DNA of 37,952 nucleotides from RGIG4608 sp045606265 (GTDB lineage Bacteria > Bacillota > Clostridia > Oscillospirales > CAG-272), in assembly GCA_045606265.1 (NCBI GenBank), contig JAZURO010000137.1:1-37952 (forward strand), given 5' to 3'. The translations under genes were made by a program, and so were the position numbers. Shown in pieces: positions 22,419 to 31,449 of this stretch (position 1 is its first letter; every line of letters starts with the position of its first letter). A model generated the notes under the pieces. The model saw only the letters and a program-made list of their open reading frames with translations. It made no database searches and was not told the DNA's origin.

Positions 22419-22458
22419 CGGTTGGACGGTGTATAATATACCTGTTCAACCGTTTTTT
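22419..22458 (+). terminator. Strong intra-operon terminator
   Basis: CGGTTGGAC (22419-22427) pairs with GTTCAACCG (22444-22452) with one G-U. The loop GGTGTATAATATACC adds further pairs, and six T follow. It separates the abundant sheath and tube genes from the chaperone and tape measure genes, so it probably lowers downstream transcription. A TATAAT lies in the loop (22432-22437), of doubtful promoter value. Confidence 0.88.
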
Positions 22459-22478
22459 ATTTTAAAGGAGAATTTATT

Positions 22479-22892
22479 ATGTCAGTTTTAAAAGGATTTT
22501 TACAGCCATCACCGATGGAAGAAACAAAGGAAGTTATCATTTCCGATAGATTCAAGGACGAGAACGGTAAACCGTTACCATTCAAGCTGAGAAAGATTGA
22601 TTCCGAAACTTCCGAAGCACTCATGAAGCGGTGCAGACGTAAGGAACGTGTAAATGGTCAGATCATCAACGAGATTGATAACACCAAGTATACAAAACTT
22701 CTTGTGTTGGCTTGTGTTGTATCACCTAACTTCAAAGACGCTGAGATGTGCGATTATTACAAGGTAGTCAATCCCGAAGATGTTCCTTCTCGTATGCTGT
22801 CAATCGGCGAGTTCTCACGTCTGTCCGATGAAATCATGAAGTTCAACGATTTCGACACTCCAGAAGGTGTTGAGGACGAAGTAAAAAACTAA
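22479..22892 (+). CDS. Tail assembly chaperone (XkdN-like), short form
   Basis: The protein has 137 residues, beginning MSVLKGFLQPSPMEETKEVI and continuing as an alpha/beta domain (FKLRKIDSETSEALMKRCRR, VSPNFKDAEMCDYY). XkdN-type chaperones coat the tape measure during tail assembly. AAGGAGAATTTATT precedes the ATG. The stop follows a slippery heptamer (22883-22889), which gives a longer form. Confidence 0.88.
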   Translation: MSVLKGFLQPSPMEETKEVIISDRFKDENGKPLPFKLRKIDSETSEALMKRCRRKERVNGQIINEIDNTKYTKLLVLACVVSPNFKDAEMCDYYKVVNPEDVPSRMLSIGEFSRLSDEIMKFNDFDTPEGVEDEVKN

Positions 22893-23044
22893 TCGAGAGC
22901 GGCTATAAAGAAGTCGCTCTTGCTCAGTATATGTTTGTCAATTTTGGCACAAAACCGAGCGAAGTTGCCGACATGAATGCACGTGAAGTGGCTTTGTGTT
23001 GGGAATTCGCTCAGAGGGAGATGAAGAACCGTGGCACAAATTAG
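22479..23044 (+). CDS. Tail assembly chaperone, -1 frameshift long form
   Basis: A -1 slip at A AAA AAC (22883-22889) bypasses the TAA at 22890 and adds 51 residues (LIESGYKEVALAQYMFVNFG, ending AQREMKNRGTN), giving 188 residues. The added part is helical and ends 14 bases inside the tape measure gene. This is the known G/GT arrangement of long-tailed phages. The product itself is inferred from the site. Confidence 0.82.
22883..22922 (+). other. Programmed -1 ribosomal frameshift site
   Basis: The slippery heptamer A AAA AAC is at 22883-22889 in the correct zero-frame phase (gta-aaa-aac-taa). Four bases later a hairpin begins: 22894-22903 pairs with 22913-22922 (core AGAGCGGC/GTCGCTCT, two G-U pairs, 9-base loop). 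The spacing fits stimulatory structures, and the -1 frame is open for 51 codons. Confidence 0.88.
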
Positions 23045-25274
23045 AGAAGATTTAGTCATTGCGGATCAATTCTCCGCAACCTTTTCACGATTCCTTGAAT
23101 TAGGTTCACGAATAGCTGACTCGTTTGACAAGCTCAACTCAAAGATAGAGGAATACGAGCGGAAGCAAACAAGAGCGACAGAATCAACTAAAAAAGCATC
23201 AGAAGCGAAAAGAGCATACAAAAGCTATTTGGAACAGGTAGCCGAAATTCAAGGGCGATTAAACAACATCACAGAAAACGTTACCCGCCAAAATCAAAAA
23301 TTCCTAGACCACTTTAATAAGAGTTCAAGCGGAATCGAGGGCGGTATCAAACGAATAGTGCTTGCATTCGGCGGTTTTCAAGCGGTGAAAGGATTGATAG
23401 GTTTAAGCGACCAATTAACCTATACACAGGCGCGTATAGGAGCGTTAGGCGGTGACGTAGAGAAAAGCATGGGCATGATTTATCAATCTGCACAACGTGC
23501 GAGGGGTAACTTCCTAGAAATGGCTGACTCTATTGCAAAGCTGTCTGCACAAGCGCCCGAAACATTCCGAAGTCTGCCAGAAGCTACACGATTTATGGAG
23601 ATTTTGAACAAACAATTCAAACTGTCGGGAACGTCTGCGGAAGGTATTTCGTCAACCATGTATAACTTGACACAGGCAATGTCGATGGGTGTCTTGCGTG
23701 GTAACGACTTGCACATGATCATGTCGAATACTCCAGCTATCGTGCAGATGATTGCTAAAGAAATGGGAGTAACCACAGGCGAAGTCAAGAAATTGGCGAT
23801 GGAGAACAAAATCACAGCGGACGTAGTAAAGAATGCTATCATGAACGCTGGAGCGGAAGTCGATGCACAATTTAGTAAAATGCCGATGACCTTCTCCGAA
23901 GCTATGAGCAAGGTGAAGAATACCGCAGTATTCAACTTCCAAGCACTGCAAGCTGTCATTTCAAAGGCAATCAATAGCGAGGAGTTCGTGTCTGCGCTGA
24001 ATGCGATTTCTACGGGCATCACAGTAGCGACAAATATCGCAATCATAGGCTTTGAAAAGCTGGGTGCAATGTGCAAGTTCGTAGCCGACAATATGAATAT
24101 TATAGGACCAGCTGTCATGACGGTTGTGGGCGCTTATTTGTTGTTTAATACCACAGCAAAAATCACTGCCGCAATCATGGCTTTGCATGGTGTCCTTACG
24201 GGTGTAATGGCAACCGCACAGGGCATATACACAGCCGCAACGATTGCCGCCGCAAGTGGGCAGAGCGCATTTAATGCGGCATTACACGCTTGCCCTATTA
24301 CGTGGATTGTAACAGCTATATTCCTTGCTATCGCCGCAGTTGTTGCACTTATTGTAGTATTCCATAACCTTGCAAAAACAGGGCATACGGTGTTCGGTGA
24401 CATTGCGGGAGTTATTGCGGGCTGTTGGGCGGTCATTGCCAACTTCGGCAAAATGGTAGCAAATGGCTTTCTAGCGGTTTTCGAGATGATTGGCAACGCT
24501 TGCCAAAACATCGGCTATGCTATCGCAATGGCTTTTTATAATCTACAACTCCTTGCGGTGAATGCCTTTAATGCGGTAATCAGCGGAGCAGATAAGGCGG
24601 CAACAGCACTTGCTAATGCGTTCATTACGGGTGCAAATAAGGCTATTCAAGGCATTAACTGGCTCATTGACGCTATTAACAAGATACCTGGCATGAATAT
24701 CGGCAAAATGGGGCAGATAGGGCAGATTGGTAGCGTTATAAGCGGAAGAATCAGCACCGAAGGAATCAGTGCGCCTACAAAGTTAGCGGCATTTAAACTC
24801 GGAAGAATTGAAACACAATCAACGGGTGATGCATGGAAGAGCGGATTTAACAAGGGCGCCGCATGGGGCGATACCGTACAGAACAATCTAGGAAGTAAGA
24901 TTGAAGGCTTAAAGCATGGGCTTTCCGATTTGACAGGCGGAAGTGATCTTTCGCAAGTTGCCGCATCGAATAACAAGCTGGCAGATGCCGCTGGCGGTAG
25001 CGGTGGCGGTGGAAAGAAAAACGTTGGTTCTGTCGACAAGGTAAAGTCGGTCGATAACGTCACACTCTCGGACGAGGATTTGAAGATTTATCGTGATCTA
25101 GCAGAAAAGCGCTACATGGCAAGATTGGAATTGCAGACGCTTGCGCCTAACATTTCCGTATCTATCCCAGAAAGCGCCGCCAAGAATCTGACATCGCAAG
25201 ACGTTGCGGACAAGCTGAAAGTCATGCTCATTGAACAAATGGCAAGCCACACAGCACTGAACTATAACATTTAA
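23031..25274 (+). CDS. Tail tape measure protein
   Basis: The protein has 747 residues. Residues 35-105 are charged coiled coil. Residues 110-310 are the tape-measure domain with YTQARIGALGGDVEKSMGMI and MGVLRGNDLHMIMSNTPAIV. Residues 340-450 carry several hydrophobic segments (WIVTAIFLAIAAVVALIVVF). A Gly/Ser linker (GGSGGGGKK) lies near 650. It sets tail length and may form a channel during ejection; by the usual 1.5 angstrom per residue rule the tail would be about 100 nm. The start is GTG at 23031, behind AGAGGGAG and overlapping the chaperone extension. Confidence 0.92.
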   Translation: MAQIREDLVIADQFSATFSRFLELGSRIADSFDKLNSKIEEYERKQTRATESTKKASEAKRAYKSYLEQVAEIQGRLNNITENVTRQNQKFLDHFNKSSSGIEGGIKRIVLAFGGFQAVKGLIGLSDQLTYTQARIGALGGDVEKSMGMIYQSAQRARGNFLEMADSIAKLSAQAPETFRSLPEATRFMEILNKQFKLSGTSAEGISSTMYNLTQAMSMGVLRGNDLHMIMSNTPAIVQMIAKEMGVTTGEVKKLAMENKITADVVKNAIMNAGAEVDAQFSKMPMTFSEAMSKVKNTAVFNFQALQAVISKAINSEEFVSALNAISTGITVATNIAIIGFEKLGAMCKFVADNMNIIGPAVMTVVGAYLLFNTTAKITAAIMALHGVLTGVMATAQGIYTAATIAAASGQSAFNAALHACPITWIVTAIFLAIAAVVALIVVFHNLAKTGHTVFGDIAGVIAGCWAVIANFGKMVANGFLAVFEMIGNACQNIGYAIAMAFYNLQLLAVNAFNAVISGADKAATALANAFITGANKAIQGINWLIDAINKIPGMNIGKMGQIGQIGSVISGRISTEGISAPTKLAAFKLGRIETQSTGDAWKSGFNKGAAWGDTVQNNLGSKIEGLKHGLSDLTGGSDLSQVAASNNKLADAAGGSGGGGKKNVGSVDKVKSVDNVTLSDEDLKIYRDLAEKRYMARLELQTLAPNISVSIPESAAKNLTSQDVADKLKVMLIEQMASHTALNYNI

Positions 25275-25280
25275 TTGATG

Positions 25281-25308
25281 GGCGCCGCTTAACGGTGGCG
25301 CCTTTATT
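25281..25308 (+). terminator. GC-rich hairpin, terminator-like
   Basis: GGCGCCGC (25281-25288) pairs with GTGGCGCC (25295-25302), one G-U, followed by TTTATTT. The T-run is short, so termination is likely partial. It lies between the tape measure and the LysM-position baseplate gene. Confidence 0.55.
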
Positions 25309-25327
25309 TCAAGAAAGGGGGGAAATC

Positions 25328-26047
25328 GTGAAAGTACCAAACGGAACAAGTATTTATTTGCAGTTCGGTAGAAAAATCAAGATTCCCGTTAATCCGTCCG
25401 ACATCAGCATAAAACGACCTTCCAAAAATAAGACCTACGAAGTTTTGGACAAGGGCGAGATCGTGGTTCCAATGCCCCCAGGACTCACCGAAGTATCATT
25501 CGAGTCGTTTATTCCTTCCGATAGTTCTGTACCGTATTCAAACGGTAGCATATCGCCTAAAGCGTTTATCAAGGCGCTAGACAATGCAAAGAAGAACCGC
25601 ACGAAGGGCAGACTTGTGATTTCGAGATCGGGGCTGTTTGACACGAATCTACGCTGTATCGTGGAAGAATTTGAAACGAAGGACAAGGGCGGAGAGCCGA
25701 ACGATATTTATTACAACATAAGCTTGAAAGAATATCGTGCCTATGCTCCGCAGACTATAACGATTGCGCAACCTGTCGCACCGAATGCGGCACAGCAAGA
25801 GCAGACACAGCAGACCGCACAAGTTACCGCCAAAGTGGAGCGACCTGTTGAAACTCCTGTTTTGCGTGTCGGTGCATCGGTTATTGCTAACGGGGTGTAT
25901 TGCTATGATTCCTACGGTGGCAAGCCACACGGTCATGCAAACAACCTAAACACGACAGTCAAGCGCATTGTAAGCGGTCGTGCTTATCCTATCCTTATCG
26001 GCTCGTATGGGTGGATAACCGCATCACAGCTACAAGTAACGGGGTGA
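25328..26047 (+). CDS. Baseplate/tail protein in the XkdP position, with SH3-like C-terminus
   Basis: The protein has 239 residues. The N-terminal domain (KIKIPVNPSDISIKRPSKNK, VPMPPGLTEVSFESFIPSD) is that of XkdP-type tail proteins, which normally end in LysM. Here, after a Gln/Thr/Ala linker (AAQQEQTQQTAQVTAKVE), the C-terminus reads YCYDSYGGKPHGHANN... SYGWITASQLQVTG, more like a bacterial SH3-type domain. The start is GTG behind AAGGGGGGAAATC. It probably sits at the tube end near the hub. Confidence 0.82.
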   Translation: MKVPNGTSIYLQFGRKIKIPVNPSDISIKRPSKNKTYEVLDKGEIVVPMPPGLTEVSFESFIPSDSSVPYSNGSISPKAFIKALDNAKKNRTKGRLVISRSGLFDTNLRCIVEEFETKDKGGEPNDIYYNISLKEYRAYAPQTITIAQPVAPNAAQQEQTQQTAQVTAKVERPVETPVLRVGASVIANGVYCYDSYGGKPHGHANNLNTTVKRIVSGRAYPILIGSYGWITASQLQVTG

Positions 26048-26051
26048 TTAT

Positions 26052-27089
26052 ATGAGTTATTCTTTAACCGCCATCATGCGTCAAAGCAAACCATTAGAGC
26101 CGGGACCTTCCGTACCTAATACCGAAGTCAAGGTAAGCAAAAACATAACGGGGTGCACGTCTAAAATATCGTTGCAGACACAGCGCTTTAATTCTGCATC
26201 AAAAATGGAATTTACTTGCATAGAGGATTCTGGAATTGCGATAACCGAAGGTGCAAATGTGCGCTTTGTCGATAACGGTACACCGATTTTTAACGGTTTC
26301 CTTTTCTCGGCACAGCGAACGGAAACAGGCGAGGTTTCCTATACCGCATACGATCAGCTTTATTATCTTAAGGCGAAAGCAAGTTATACATTCACCAACA
26401 TGACGCTTGAGCAGATTATCACGCAAATAGCGACAGATTTCGGATTAACGGTCGGAACGCTAGAGCCTACGGGGTATGTGTTCCCTTGCCTTATTAAAGA
26501 CAATACGGAGTGCCTAGGCATCATCTTTGACGCATTGTCACAAGTTATCGTACAAACAGGCACAATCTTTGTATTTTATGACGATTTCGGCAAGCTTACG
26601 CTGAAAAAGATAGACAAAATGTTAGTGCCACAAATGCTAGGAAATAACAGCCTTGTTACGGGATATACGTACAAAAGGGATATTTCTAGCGAAACGTATA
26701 ACAGAGTAAAATTAGTAAGACCAAATAAAGAAACGGGACGGGCGGACGTGTTTCTGCACGATGACACCGACTCGCAAAAGAAATGGGGCTTACTACAGTA
26801 TTATGACAAAGTGGACGAAAACCTAAACGATGCGCAGATAGATTTACTTTGCCAAAATTATCTGAAATACTATAATCGAGTGCTACAAAACATCACACTG
26901 AACGCTATGGGCTTAACTGGCTTACGTGCGGGCAATATCGTGCCTGTGCGCATTAAGCAGATAGAAACGCTTGCGATGAATCGCTTGCTTATCGCTGAAA
27001 AGGTAACGCACACCTACGAGGGCAACGCTCATACGATGTCCGTAGAAGTGAAAAACTTTGAACAGTTAGGAGAACAATCATGGATTTAG
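26052..27089 (+). CDS. Baseplate hub protein (XkdQ-like)
   Basis: The protein has 345 residues with the fold order of gpD/gp27-type hubs: a beta-barrel opening (VSKNITGCTSKISLQTQRFN), the YTFTNMTLEQIITQIATDFG helical segment, and YNRVKLVRPNKETGRADVFL. The hub starts tail-tube growth and carries the spike. GGGGTGATTAT precedes the ATG, and the 3' end overlaps the next gene by 10 bases. Confidence 0.88.
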   Translation: MSYSLTAIMRQSKPLEPGPSVPNTEVKVSKNITGCTSKISLQTQRFNSASKMEFTCIEDSGIAITEGANVRFVDNGTPIFNGFLFSAQRTETGEVSYTAYDQLYYLKAKASYTFTNMTLEQIITQIATDFGLTVGTLEPTGYVFPCLIKDNTECLGIIFDALSQVIVQTGTIFVFYDDFGKLTLKKIDKMLVPQMLGNNSLVTGYTYKRDISSETYNRVKLVRPNKETGRADVFLHDDTDSQKKWGLLQYYDKVDENLNDAQIDLLCQNYLKYYNRVLQNITLNAMGLTGLRAGNIVPVRIKQIETLAMNRLLIAEKVTHTYEGNAHTMSVEVKNFEQLGEQSWI

Positions 27090-27391
27090 TGGAAGTATTG
27101 CAGACGCTCATGCAGAACGGTATAGAAGAATTAAAGCTGACAGATTTAGAGTTTGGCATCGTTATGACCGTATCACCATTGACTATCGGCATATCGCCTT
27201 TAATGGCACCTTTGCCAGAAGAAGCGCTTATAAAAACGGTCGGAGTGATGCCGAAAACGTACAGCGGTAAAACGTCAGATGGTGCAACCTTTACGGTAAC
27301 GATAAACGAAGGCTTGCACGTCATGGATAAAGTCGTGCTGTTGCGTTGCGCTCATGGTCAGCGCTATATCGTGCTGTCGAAAGTACAGTAG
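27080..27391 (+). CDS. Baseplate protein (XkdR/DUF2577-like)
   Basis: The protein has 103 residues. After a helical start (VEVLQTLMQNGIEELKLTD) it forms an OB-like beta domain ending VLLRCAHGQRYIVLSKVQ, the DUF2577 signature of a small spike-type component. It lies in the exact PBSX order between XkdQ and XkdS homologues. Confidence 0.88.
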   Translation: MDLVEVLQTLMQNGIEELKLTDLEFGIVMTVSPLTIGISPLMAPLPEEALIKTVGVMPKTYSGKTSDGATFTVTINEGLHVMDKVVLLRCAHGQRYIVLSKVQ

Positions 27392-27405
27392 AAAGGAGGG
27401 AGAAA

Positions 27406-27804
27406 ATGGCAACATTGCCCGAAAACATCGGACTAGATACAGAACTCGAATACGTGACGCAACCGTCACAAACGTGGCTTATTAACCGCCAAACGATGCG
27501 AGTGCAGAGCCAAACGAACGGACTTGAAGCAGTGCGACAAGCTGTCGATATAATGCTCAACACTCGGCGCTATGGTTGGCAGATATATGGCTCAAATTTA
27601 GGCGAAGAATTGGAGTTATTGATCGGCGAAGATGCAGACTATATCATAAGCACATTTCCGCAAATGGTAGAAGATGCGCTTTCGATTGACGAGCGTATCA
27701 TAGCGGTCGAAAACTTCCAATACACGCAAGACGGTAGCACATTAACATGGACTTTCGATGTTCGTACCGTCTATGGTGATTTCTCCGAAGAGGTGACTAC
27801 ATGA
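27406..27804 (+). CDS. Baseplate wedge protein (XkdS/DUF2634, gp25-like)
   Basis: The protein has 132 residues. TWLINRQTMRVQSQTNGLEA then NTRRYGWQIYGSNLGEELEL is the gp25/XkdS pattern, and the C-terminal strands include LTWTFDVRTVYGDF. The ATG at 27406 follows AAAGGAGGGAGAAA; the earlier in-frame start at 27346 lies within the preceding gene. It links the wedge to the sheath. Confidence 0.9.
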   Translation: MATLPENIGLDTELEYVTQPSQTWLINRQTMRVQSQTNGLEAVRQAVDIMLNTRRYGWQIYGSNLGEELELLIGEDADYIISTFPQMVEDALSIDERIIAVENFQYTQDGSTLTWTFDVRTVYGDFSEEVTT

Positions 27805-28952
27805 TAAATTTTAATGATTACACAAAGCAGAATATCGAAGATTCCATGCTTAACGAAGTAAGCGATGATTTAGACAAGCGTGAAGGTTCGTTGATTCAGA
27901 CTGCAATCGGACCCGTTGCATGGTGGCTTGAGGGAATGTATTTGACACTTAATCAGATACAGCAGAATAGTTCACCGTTTTATGCGGTCGGCGATGCACT
28001 TGATGACGTCGTAGCTTTGCGAGGTGTCACGAGAAAGCAAGCGACTCCAGCAGTAAGAAAAGGTATCTTTGATGCGGAAGTTCCTAGCGGTAGCCAGTTT
28101 AAGACCGTAAACGGAGCGGATTCCGTCATCTTTGTAAGCGGTGACTTAATCAGCGAAGTGAGCGGAGTCTATACGTACAAAATGACTTGCGCCGTGGCTG
28201 GCACGATCGGCAATAACTACAGCGGAGCGCTTGTCCCTATCACAGCGGTGGCTAATTTAACAAGTGCTGTATTGGGTGACACAATCACAGAAGGCGCTGA
28301 GGAAGAAACAGATGATTCTTTGCGACAGCGTTTCTTCAATTCCTTTGGCTCACAGCCTTACGGTGGAAACATCGCAGAATACCGAAAATCTATCCTTGAG
28401 ATCCCTGGTGTTAGTGCGGTGCAGATTTACCCGACATGGCAAGGCGGTGGAACGGTGCTCTGCTCAATCCTTAATGGCAACTATCTTCCAGCATCACAGG
28501 CGCTGATTGATACGGTACAGAATGCAATATGTCCGCCGAACGTAGGCGAAAACACTCCAAGCCCTAACGGTTACGGTGTTGCTCCTATCGGTGCATCTGT
28601 GACCATCACGACAGGAACGGAGTTATCCATCAACATCGAAGCGACAATCCAATTTGACGCAAATATCGTTAATGGTCTTGAATTGTATCGAGAAGCGATT
28701 GAAGCGCAGATTAGAGCCTATATCGAGTCGGTACGTGAAACATGGGGTACAGCACTAGCTACGCACGAGATCAATTATCCTGTGACCATCTACACATCAA
28801 GAATCGTGTATGCTATCCTTAACGTGCCAGAAGTCGTAAATGTCACAGGCTTGACCGTTAACGGTCAGAGTTTCACCGATTTGGTACTTACGGAAACTAG
28901 CGCATTACAACAAGTTCCCGTAGTTGGTACAATCACATTGCATGAGGTATAA
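27801..28952 (+). CDS. Baseplate J-like protein (XkdT)
   Basis: The protein has 383 residues with the Baseplate_J pattern: DKREGSLIQTAIGPVAWWLE near residue 27, RGVTRKQATPAVRKGIFDAE, GAEEETDDSLRQRFFNSFGS and PYGGNIAEYRKSILEIPGVS. It forms the arms of the baseplate wedge. It overlaps the XkdS gene by 4 bases. Confidence 0.93.
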   Translation: MINFNDYTKQNIEDSMLNEVSDDLDKREGSLIQTAIGPVAWWLEGMYLTLNQIQQNSSPFYAVGDALDDVVALRGVTRKQATPAVRKGIFDAEVPSGSQFKTVNGADSVIFVSGDLISEVSGVYTYKMTCAVAGTIGNNYSGALVPITAVANLTSAVLGDTITEGAEEETDDSLRQRFFNSFGSQPYGGNIAEYRKSILEIPGVSAVQIYPTWQGGGTVLCSILNGNYLPASQALIDTVQNAICPPNVGENTPSPNGYGVAPIGASVTITTGTELSINIEATIQFDANIVNGLELYREAIEAQIRAYIESVRETWGTALATHEINYPVTIYTSRIVYAILNVPEVVNVTGLTVNGQSFTDLVLTETSALQQVPVVGTITLHEV

Positions 28953-28954
28953 AG

Positions 28955-29497
28955 ATGAGATTTGACATCACACCCGCACAAGATGAACTTATGGAGCAGT
29001 TGCCTACATGGTTCAAACCTGTGTTAGAATATATCGAACTCATGCGAGTATATGGCGGACAGCTTGACACGCTGAACAATGACGCAAAAAGCATTTACCT
29101 TAATCAGTTTGTACAGACCGCCGATTTATCAACTATACGTGCATGGGAGAAACTTTTTGGCATAACGGTGCGATACGGTGACACGCTTGAATTTAGACGG
29201 TCAAGGCTGATTCAGAAGTTTTCGCAGATCGTGCCTTATACGTATTGGCATTTGCGTGATCGTTTGACCGACTTGTTCGGCGAGGACTACACGTTACAAG
29301 TTGACCCTGTAGCGTGTACCATACACATCTTTGTAACGTCCGGCCGTTACGGAGCAATAGATTTGTTGTATGATTTGATTTGGGACGTAGTGCCGGCACA
29401 TCTGCAAGTGTACGCAAACCAAGAGGTATCTAACTACGTGCCTAATAATGCGTATGTGGGCGGTATCGTATCGACTACATACGTGCAGACTATTTAA
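28955..29497 (+). CDS. Baseplate/tail protein (XkdU/YmfQ, DUF2313-like)
   Basis: The protein has 180 residues. TWFKPVLEYIELMRVYGGQL and TIRAWEKLFGITVRYGDTLE are typical of DUF2313. The C-terminal domain ends in a VPAHLQVYANQEV stretch. It lies between baseplate J and the fibre gene, as in PBSX, and probably attaches the fibre. Confidence 0.87.
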   Translation: MRFDITPAQDELMEQLPTWFKPVLEYIELMRVYGGQLDTLNNDAKSIYLNQFVQTADLSTIRAWEKLFGITVRYGDTLEFRRSRLIQKFSQIVPYTYWHLRDRLTDLFGEDYTLQVDPVACTIHIFVTSGRYGAIDLLYDLIWDVVPAHLQVYANQEVSNYVPNNAYVGGIVSTTYVQTI

Positions 29498-29508
29498 GGA
29501 GGGAATGA

Positions 29509-30807
29509 ATGGGAAAATATAATAGCGCCATCATAACCACAGAAGGTATCAATATGTTCGCTTCTGCCATTGGTGGCAGTGATACCGTCACTTTTATGAC
29601 GATGCAGGCATCAAGTCATGCCTATCCTAGCACTACGGATTTTATGAGCCTTACATCTCTGCAAGACGTAGAAGCGACCGTAAACGTTAATTATGCGGGA
29701 GTGTACAATACTAACATCGTGCAAGTATCCGCACGATTTGACAATGACGGAGTATCGACCGCATATCTAATCAATACGCTCGGACTTTTTGCGAAACTCG
29801 GAAACGGTGAGTCGAAACTTGTCGCTGTCGTTACAGCACAGACACCCGACCAAATGCCCGTCTATGACGCAAATAACCCTTCTGCATTTATTTATAACTT
29901 GCAGTGTACGGTTCAAAATGCGGGTTCTATGGCGGTTTCGGTCAACCCGGCGGGGACGGTAACGGTTGAGCAGTTAAATGAGGAAATGGCTACAAAGCTG
30001 GGGCGCACCGATAATGCGGTATCCGCTACAAAATTGCAGACATCTCGGAGTCTTACGGTTGATTTAGGCTCAACCACTGCCGCAAGTTTTGACGGTTCTG
30101 CTGATGCGAATATCGGTGTATCGGGTGAGTTACCGATTGCAAACGGTGGAACAGGTGCAAACACGCAAGCGGGAGCACGTAGCGCATTAGGAGTACCGCC
30201 GACTAATCACGCTGTCGCTAACACGACATATGGAAGTGGCACAGCGACAAACTACGGTCATGTTAAGCTATCGGATACATATGATACCGTTGACGCAAAT
30301 GCAAAGGCGGCAAACGGTGTAGGCGCAAGCGCATGGGCATTGCAGACAGGTTTGGATGAAAGAGTAAAATCTGTGCCAGTTGTATCTTTTGACAATAAGG
30401 TTGCAAACATTGTATTTAATACTATTAACGGCTACTTTTATGCGTATGTCGGCGGTAACAGTATACCGATTTTCCCATTGCCAACCATAGAGTTAACACC
30501 ATGGGTTACACCGTCATCGGCATTGATAACACTGCACGATAATTTTTTGTATAGCATCGGGAAACTCAAAATAGGTACTATAACGTTTACATGCACCACA
30601 AGCCATACATTTGCCGATGGAGAACAGCTTTTCGCTTGTATCGCATCAGAATCCCCTATTGGATCATCTTATTCCACTGGTCGAAATGGTGTTGGTCAGC
30701 TGGCGGCAATGGCACTGAATGGTGACAAATCAATTCGAGCATGGGGGCAAATCACCACAAGCCCAAATTCCATGTGGTGTTTTACTTTTGTATTTATGTG
30801 CAACTAA
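29509..30807 (+). CDS. Tail fibre protein
   Basis: The protein has 432 residues. The N-terminal 150 residues match phage fibre attachment domains (SAIITTEGINMFASAIGGSD). The shaft contains GELPIANGGTGANTQAGARS and a HVKLSD repeat, both fibre signatures. The C-terminal 120 residues are likely the receptor-binding tip and show less regular composition. It should determine host range. AAGGAGGGAATGA precedes the ATG. No separate fibre chaperone gene is evident. Confidence 0.88.
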   Translation: MGKYNSAIITTEGINMFASAIGGSDTVTFMTMQASSHAYPSTTDFMSLTSLQDVEATVNVNYAGVYNTNIVQVSARFDNDGVSTAYLINTLGLFAKLGNGESKLVAVVTAQTPDQMPVYDANNPSAFIYNLQCTVQNAGSMAVSVNPAGTVTVEQLNEEMATKLGRTDNAVSATKLQTSRSLTVDLGSTTAASFDGSADANIGVSGELPIANGGTGANTQAGARSALGVPPTNHAVANTTYGSGTATNYGHVKLSDTYDTVDANAKAANGVGASAWALQTGLDERVKSVPVVSFDNKVANIVFNTINGYFYAYVGGNSIPIFPLPTIELTPWVTPSSALITLHDNFLYSIGKLKIGTITFTCTTSHTFADGEQLFACIASESPIGSSYSTGRNGVGQLAAMALNGDKSIRAWGQITTSPNSMWCFTFVFMCN

Positions 30808-30816
30808 GGAGCGAAA

Positions 30817-31026
30817 ATGAAACATTTTACAACATTAGTACAAATTACAGAGGACAATCAGTATATTCCCGCTATCTTTGCATACGACAGCCTTGATGAA
30901 GCGAAGTCGAAAGCCTATTCAGAGTTAGGCTATGCGTATAGTGCAAAAACGCTGAAAAAGTGCATCGTTTGTGTGCAGGACGAAGCAATGAACATTGAAT
31001 TTACAGACACCTACGAAGAGGGCTAA
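30817..31026 (+). CDS. Hypothetical protein downstream of the tail fibre
   Basis: The protein has 69 residues, an alpha/beta chain (FTTLVQITEDNQYIPAIFAY, then a helix around DEAKSKAYSEL) with two cysteines near the end. Position behind the fibre could mean a fibre assembly factor, but no family is recognised. AAGGAGCGAAA precedes the ATG, and the stop is fused to the next ATG (TAAATG). Confidence 0.7.
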   Translation: MKHFTTLVQITEDNQYIPAIFAYDSLDEAKSKAYSELGYAYSAKTLKKCIVCVQDEAMNIEFTDTYEEG

Positions 31027-31449
31027 ATGAGTATTAAGGCAACATTGGATTTCGTAGAACAGCATGGGTTTGCTGTATCGACCGCCTTTTTGCTCCTTGC
31101 GTCATTGATACAGATTTCACCGATACGGATTAACCCATGGTCATGGATTGTAGACTCAGCGAGGGAAACGCTCGGAATCAATGATATGCTTTCGGAAATG
31201 ATGGACGCAAGGCGGGCAAGAATCATACAATTTGACAACGAACTTGTAGACAAGCGGACGCATCGCAAGGATATGTTTGATGCAATCATGATAGACTGTG
31301 ATGAATATGAACGGTATTGCAACAGCCATAAAGGATATGTAAACTCAATAGCTGGGGACGCTATCCGCCATATTCGTGAAACCTATCACGAATTAAAGAC
31401 GAATGGCGGCTTTACAACTGTTGAAGGGGGTGACACAAATGTCGCTTGA
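31027..31449 (+). CDS. Membrane-anchored protein of the lysis region
   Basis: The protein has 140 residues. Residues 14-33 are hydrophobic (AVSTAFLLLASLIQISPIRI) with the INPWSW motif after them. The remaining soluble part is helical and charged, with HRKDMFDAIMIDCDEYERYC. The same layout (membrane helix, ISPI-INPW, then a Cys/His-bearing helical domain) is common next to holins in clostridial phages. Role unknown; holin partner or lysis regulator is plausible. Confidence 0.72.
   Translation: MSIKATLDFVEQHGFAVSTAFLLLASLIQISPIRINPWSWIVDSARETLGINDMLSEMMDARRARIIQFDNELVDKRTHRKDMFDAIMIDCDEYERYCNSHKGYVNSIAGDAIRHIRETYHELKTNGGFTTVEGGDTNVA

Noticed and set aside
23483..24118. 211-codon open frame on the minus strand
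   Set aside because: It lies wholly inside the tape measure gene, has no ribosome site or promoter, and its composition is what the reverse of a helical Ala/Met-rich protein gives.
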